From NCBI GenBank assembly GCA_023387245.1, contig JAEWIH010000099.1, positions 1-5,249 on the forward strand: a stretch of DNA of 5,249 nucleotides. Direction: 5' to 3'. Within the stretch, counting starts at the first letter, position 1. Each line of letters begins with the position of its first letter. A program made the translations under genes and the position numbers. Source of the stretch: Bacillota bacterium (GTDB lineage: Bacteria > Bacillota_I > Bacilli_A > Erysipelotrichales > Erysipelotrichaceae). The notes beneath the pieces are model-generated. The model did not search any database. It saw nothing but the letters and a program-made list of their open reading frames with translations, and was not told where the DNA came from. This document shows, one piece after another, positions 4,081-5,249 of this stretch.

Positions 4081-4962
4081 ATGGAATTGAAACAAGCTTT
4101 AAATTATGATGATCAAATTAAAAAACTAAGAAATGATCATAACCTTTCAATAGTTAATAATGAGTTTGCAAAAGAAATTTTAAAAAAAGTAAATTATTAC
4201 AGACTTTCAGGATATGGAATCGGTCTTAAAAAATCCAATAATATAGAACACTACAAAGACGATATAACTATTGAACATCTTTTTAAACTTTATTGTTTTG
4301 ATAGTCAGTTTAAAAATATCCTTATGAGAACTATTGAACAAATTGAAATAGAATTTAGAACTCAAATTGCTTATTACTTATCTATTAAGTATAAAGCTGA
4401 CGCGCTTATGAACGATAATAATTTCATTAATAAGATTAATAAAAAAGGTAAAACTATATATTCCATCATAAATGAGAACTTGAATAAAGAAATTAATAGA
4501 CAAAGAAATAAACCTTTTGTTAACCATCATCTAACAAAATATAATGGCAAATTCCCAATATGGGTATCTGTCGAACTCATGTCTTTTGGAAATTTATCTT
4601 CTTTATTCAGCATCCTGAAAGATGAAGATCAAAAAGAAATATCTAATTACTACAACACGAATCCAAAATATTTAAAAAATTGGATTTTATGCCTGGTTGA
4701 AGTTAGAAATATTTGTGCACACTATAACCGACTTTATAATATGCCTTTAAAGGAAAACCCTCGTCTTTATTCTGAGAATAAGCAATATAAAGGCAAACAA
4801 AATAAAATATTCCCTATTCTTCTTATTATTAAAAGAATGTTAAATTCTAATGAGCAATGGCTCTCGTTATTAAAAGACTTAAAAAAGACTTTTATCAAAT
4901 ATAAAGGATTTTTTGACTTTTCATTTATGGGATTCCCTAATAATTGGGAGGACATTCTTTAA
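4081..4962 (+). CDS. abiF: AbiF/AbiD family abortive-infection protein (Abi_2, HEPN)
   Basis: The product is 293 residues, the usual length for Abi_2 (AbiD/AbiF) proteins. Family blocks are visible in order: VNYYRLSGYGIGL (37-49), FDSQFKNILMRTIEQIEIEF (73-92) with RTQIAYYLS after it, FPIWVSVELMSFGNLSSLF (158-176), LVEVRNICAHYNRLYN (205-220) and a C-terminal FMGFPNNWEDIL (282-293). R209-N-I-C-A-H214 fits the RxxxxH motif of HEPN ribonucleases. Lactococcal AbiD/AbiF cause phage infection to abort. Family members are inferred to cut RNA when released from control. The start is clear: AAGGTG (4069-4074) is six bases before the ATG. It is a single gene, preceded by the structured RNA and its terminator, which probably act as an RNA antitoxin or attenuator. 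The frame is intact and all key residues appear present. Confidence 0.93.
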   Translation: MELKQALNYDDQIKKLRNDHNLSIVNNEFAKEILKKVNYYRLSGYGIGLKKSNNIEHYKDDITIEHLFKLYCFDSQFKNILMRTIEQIEIEFRTQIAYYLSIKYKADALMNDNNFINKINKKGKTIYSIINENLNKEINRQRNKPFVNHHLTKYNGKFPIWVSVELMSFGNLSSLFSILKDEDQKEISNYYNTNPKYLKNWILCLVEVRNICAHYNRLYNMPLKENPRLYSENKQYKGKQNKIFPILLIIKRMLNSNEQWLSLLKDLKKTFIKYKGFFDFSFMGFPNNWEDIL

Positions 4963-4977
4963 TCTCAACCTTTTAAT

Positions 4978-5063
4978 CACGAATTATTGGGCGTGAACAG
5001 AGCACTATTTACAAAAAAATCATAAGTAGATACAAGTATAAAAGGCAAAATAATTCGCCCAAT
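4978..5063. repeat. Short inverted repeats between abiF and the IstB remnant
   Basis: ATTGGGCG (4986-4993) is the reverse complement of CGCCCAAT (5056-5063), 62 bp apart. GGCAAAATAATTCGCC (5044-5059) is itself an imperfect palindrome, and CACG/CGTG (4978-4995) brackets the left arm. They lie just beyond the 3' end of the istB remnant, where the terminal binding repeats of an IS21-family element are expected. No clean IS end or target duplication is visible, so this is only suggestive. Confidence 0.3.
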
Positions 5064-5072
5064 TTGTTGCAG

Positions 5073-5249
5073 TTAAATGTTCTTGGATTTTTTAGGATTT
5101 AATTTATCTTTTATCCTGTATGATGGACCCGTGATATTAAATAAATATGAGTAATGAAGAATCCTGTCTAATATAGCTTTAGTTACCATTTCATCATTAC
5201 CTAATATCTGTAGCTATTTATCAAATGAAATATTACTTGTAAAAATAGT
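5073..5249 (-). pseudogene. istB: IstB-like ATPase remnant of an IS21-family element, partial at window edge
   Basis: The minus-strand frame runs from the window edge to TAA 5075-5073, 58 codons plus stop. It matches the C-terminus of IstB, the AAA+ ATPase helper of IS21 transposition: TIFTSNISFDK, then LQILGNDEMVTKAILDRILH, YSYLFNITGPSYRIKDKL and a Lys-rich tail. The TSN-S-F, AILDR-L-H and SYR-KDK signatures are characteristic. Codon 12 is TAG (5216-5214), where family members commonly have Trp, so a TGG-to-TAG change has broken the gene. The element lies mostly to the right of the window; its 3' end faces abiF. Confidence 0.8.

Noticed and set aside
4767..4955. Minus-strand 62-codon ORF
   Set aside because: It is the antisense shadow of the well-supported abiF C-terminus, with no ribosome binding site.
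1..5249. CRISPR array
   Set aside because: No regularly spaced repeats with unique spacers on either strand. The only exact long repeat is the 19-bp pair at 1413 and 1789.

Overview
The window is strongly A+T-rich (about 70% by eye). It has GGAGG-type ribosome binding sites, encoded tRNA CCA ends, and YefM/YoeB, VanZ, AbiF and IstB-like sequences. Together these point to a low-GC Bacillota (Firmicutes) chromosome of the Clostridia/Erysipelotrichia type. The genus cannot be fixed from the sequence. The segment reads as an accessory island or mobile-element graveyard around a two-gene tRNA operon, where a few intact small operons survive between decayed fragments.

Left part (1-1410): a minus-strand tail fragment of a probable conjugative-element protein (128-268) abuts a frameshifted plus-strand pseudogene of unknown function (275-622). 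Next comes a compact operon: a promoter with an operator-like inverted repeat, a 44-codon ORF with a perfect ribosome binding site, and an intact VanZ-family membrane protein (851-1408).

Middle (1411-2700): a truncated pseudogene fragment (1432-1701) lies between two copies of an exact 19-bp repeat. It is followed by a 78-nt palindrome whose core resembles two abutting IS3-family ends. A small three-helix membrane protein is encoded on the minus strand (1783-2028). Then comes a complete YefM/YoeB-type toxin-antitoxin operon (2129-2698) with a YefM-like operator over its -10 box.

Centre right (2760-3570, minus strand): tRNA-Glu(TTC) and tRNA-Lys(CTT) are transcribed leftward from a good promoter and end in an intrinsic terminator. 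Three bases past its T-tract begins the 5' portion of a group IIC-like intron, which fits the known preference of that class for terminators. The intron is 3'-truncated, with no domain V or VI in the window.

Right part (3571-5249): decayed A+T-rich sequence with a probable IS terminus is followed by the most interesting locus. An extended -10 promoter drives a short structured RNA with a terminator-like outer stem (about 4003-4063), and 17 bases later comes an intact AbiF/AbiD (Abi_2) gene with a HEPN RxxxxH motif. This matches the abiF-RNA/AbiF arrangement, a probable RNA-regulated abortive-infection toxin. The window ends inside a decayed IstB gene of an IS21-family element with an in-frame amber codon.

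Working together: YefM-YoeB and abiF-RNA/AbiF look like two independent toxin-antitoxin or phage-defence modules. VanZ is an envelope/antibiotic-tolerance-type protein. The surrounding intron, IS and conjugative-element remnants explain how such cargo arrived beside the tRNAs.
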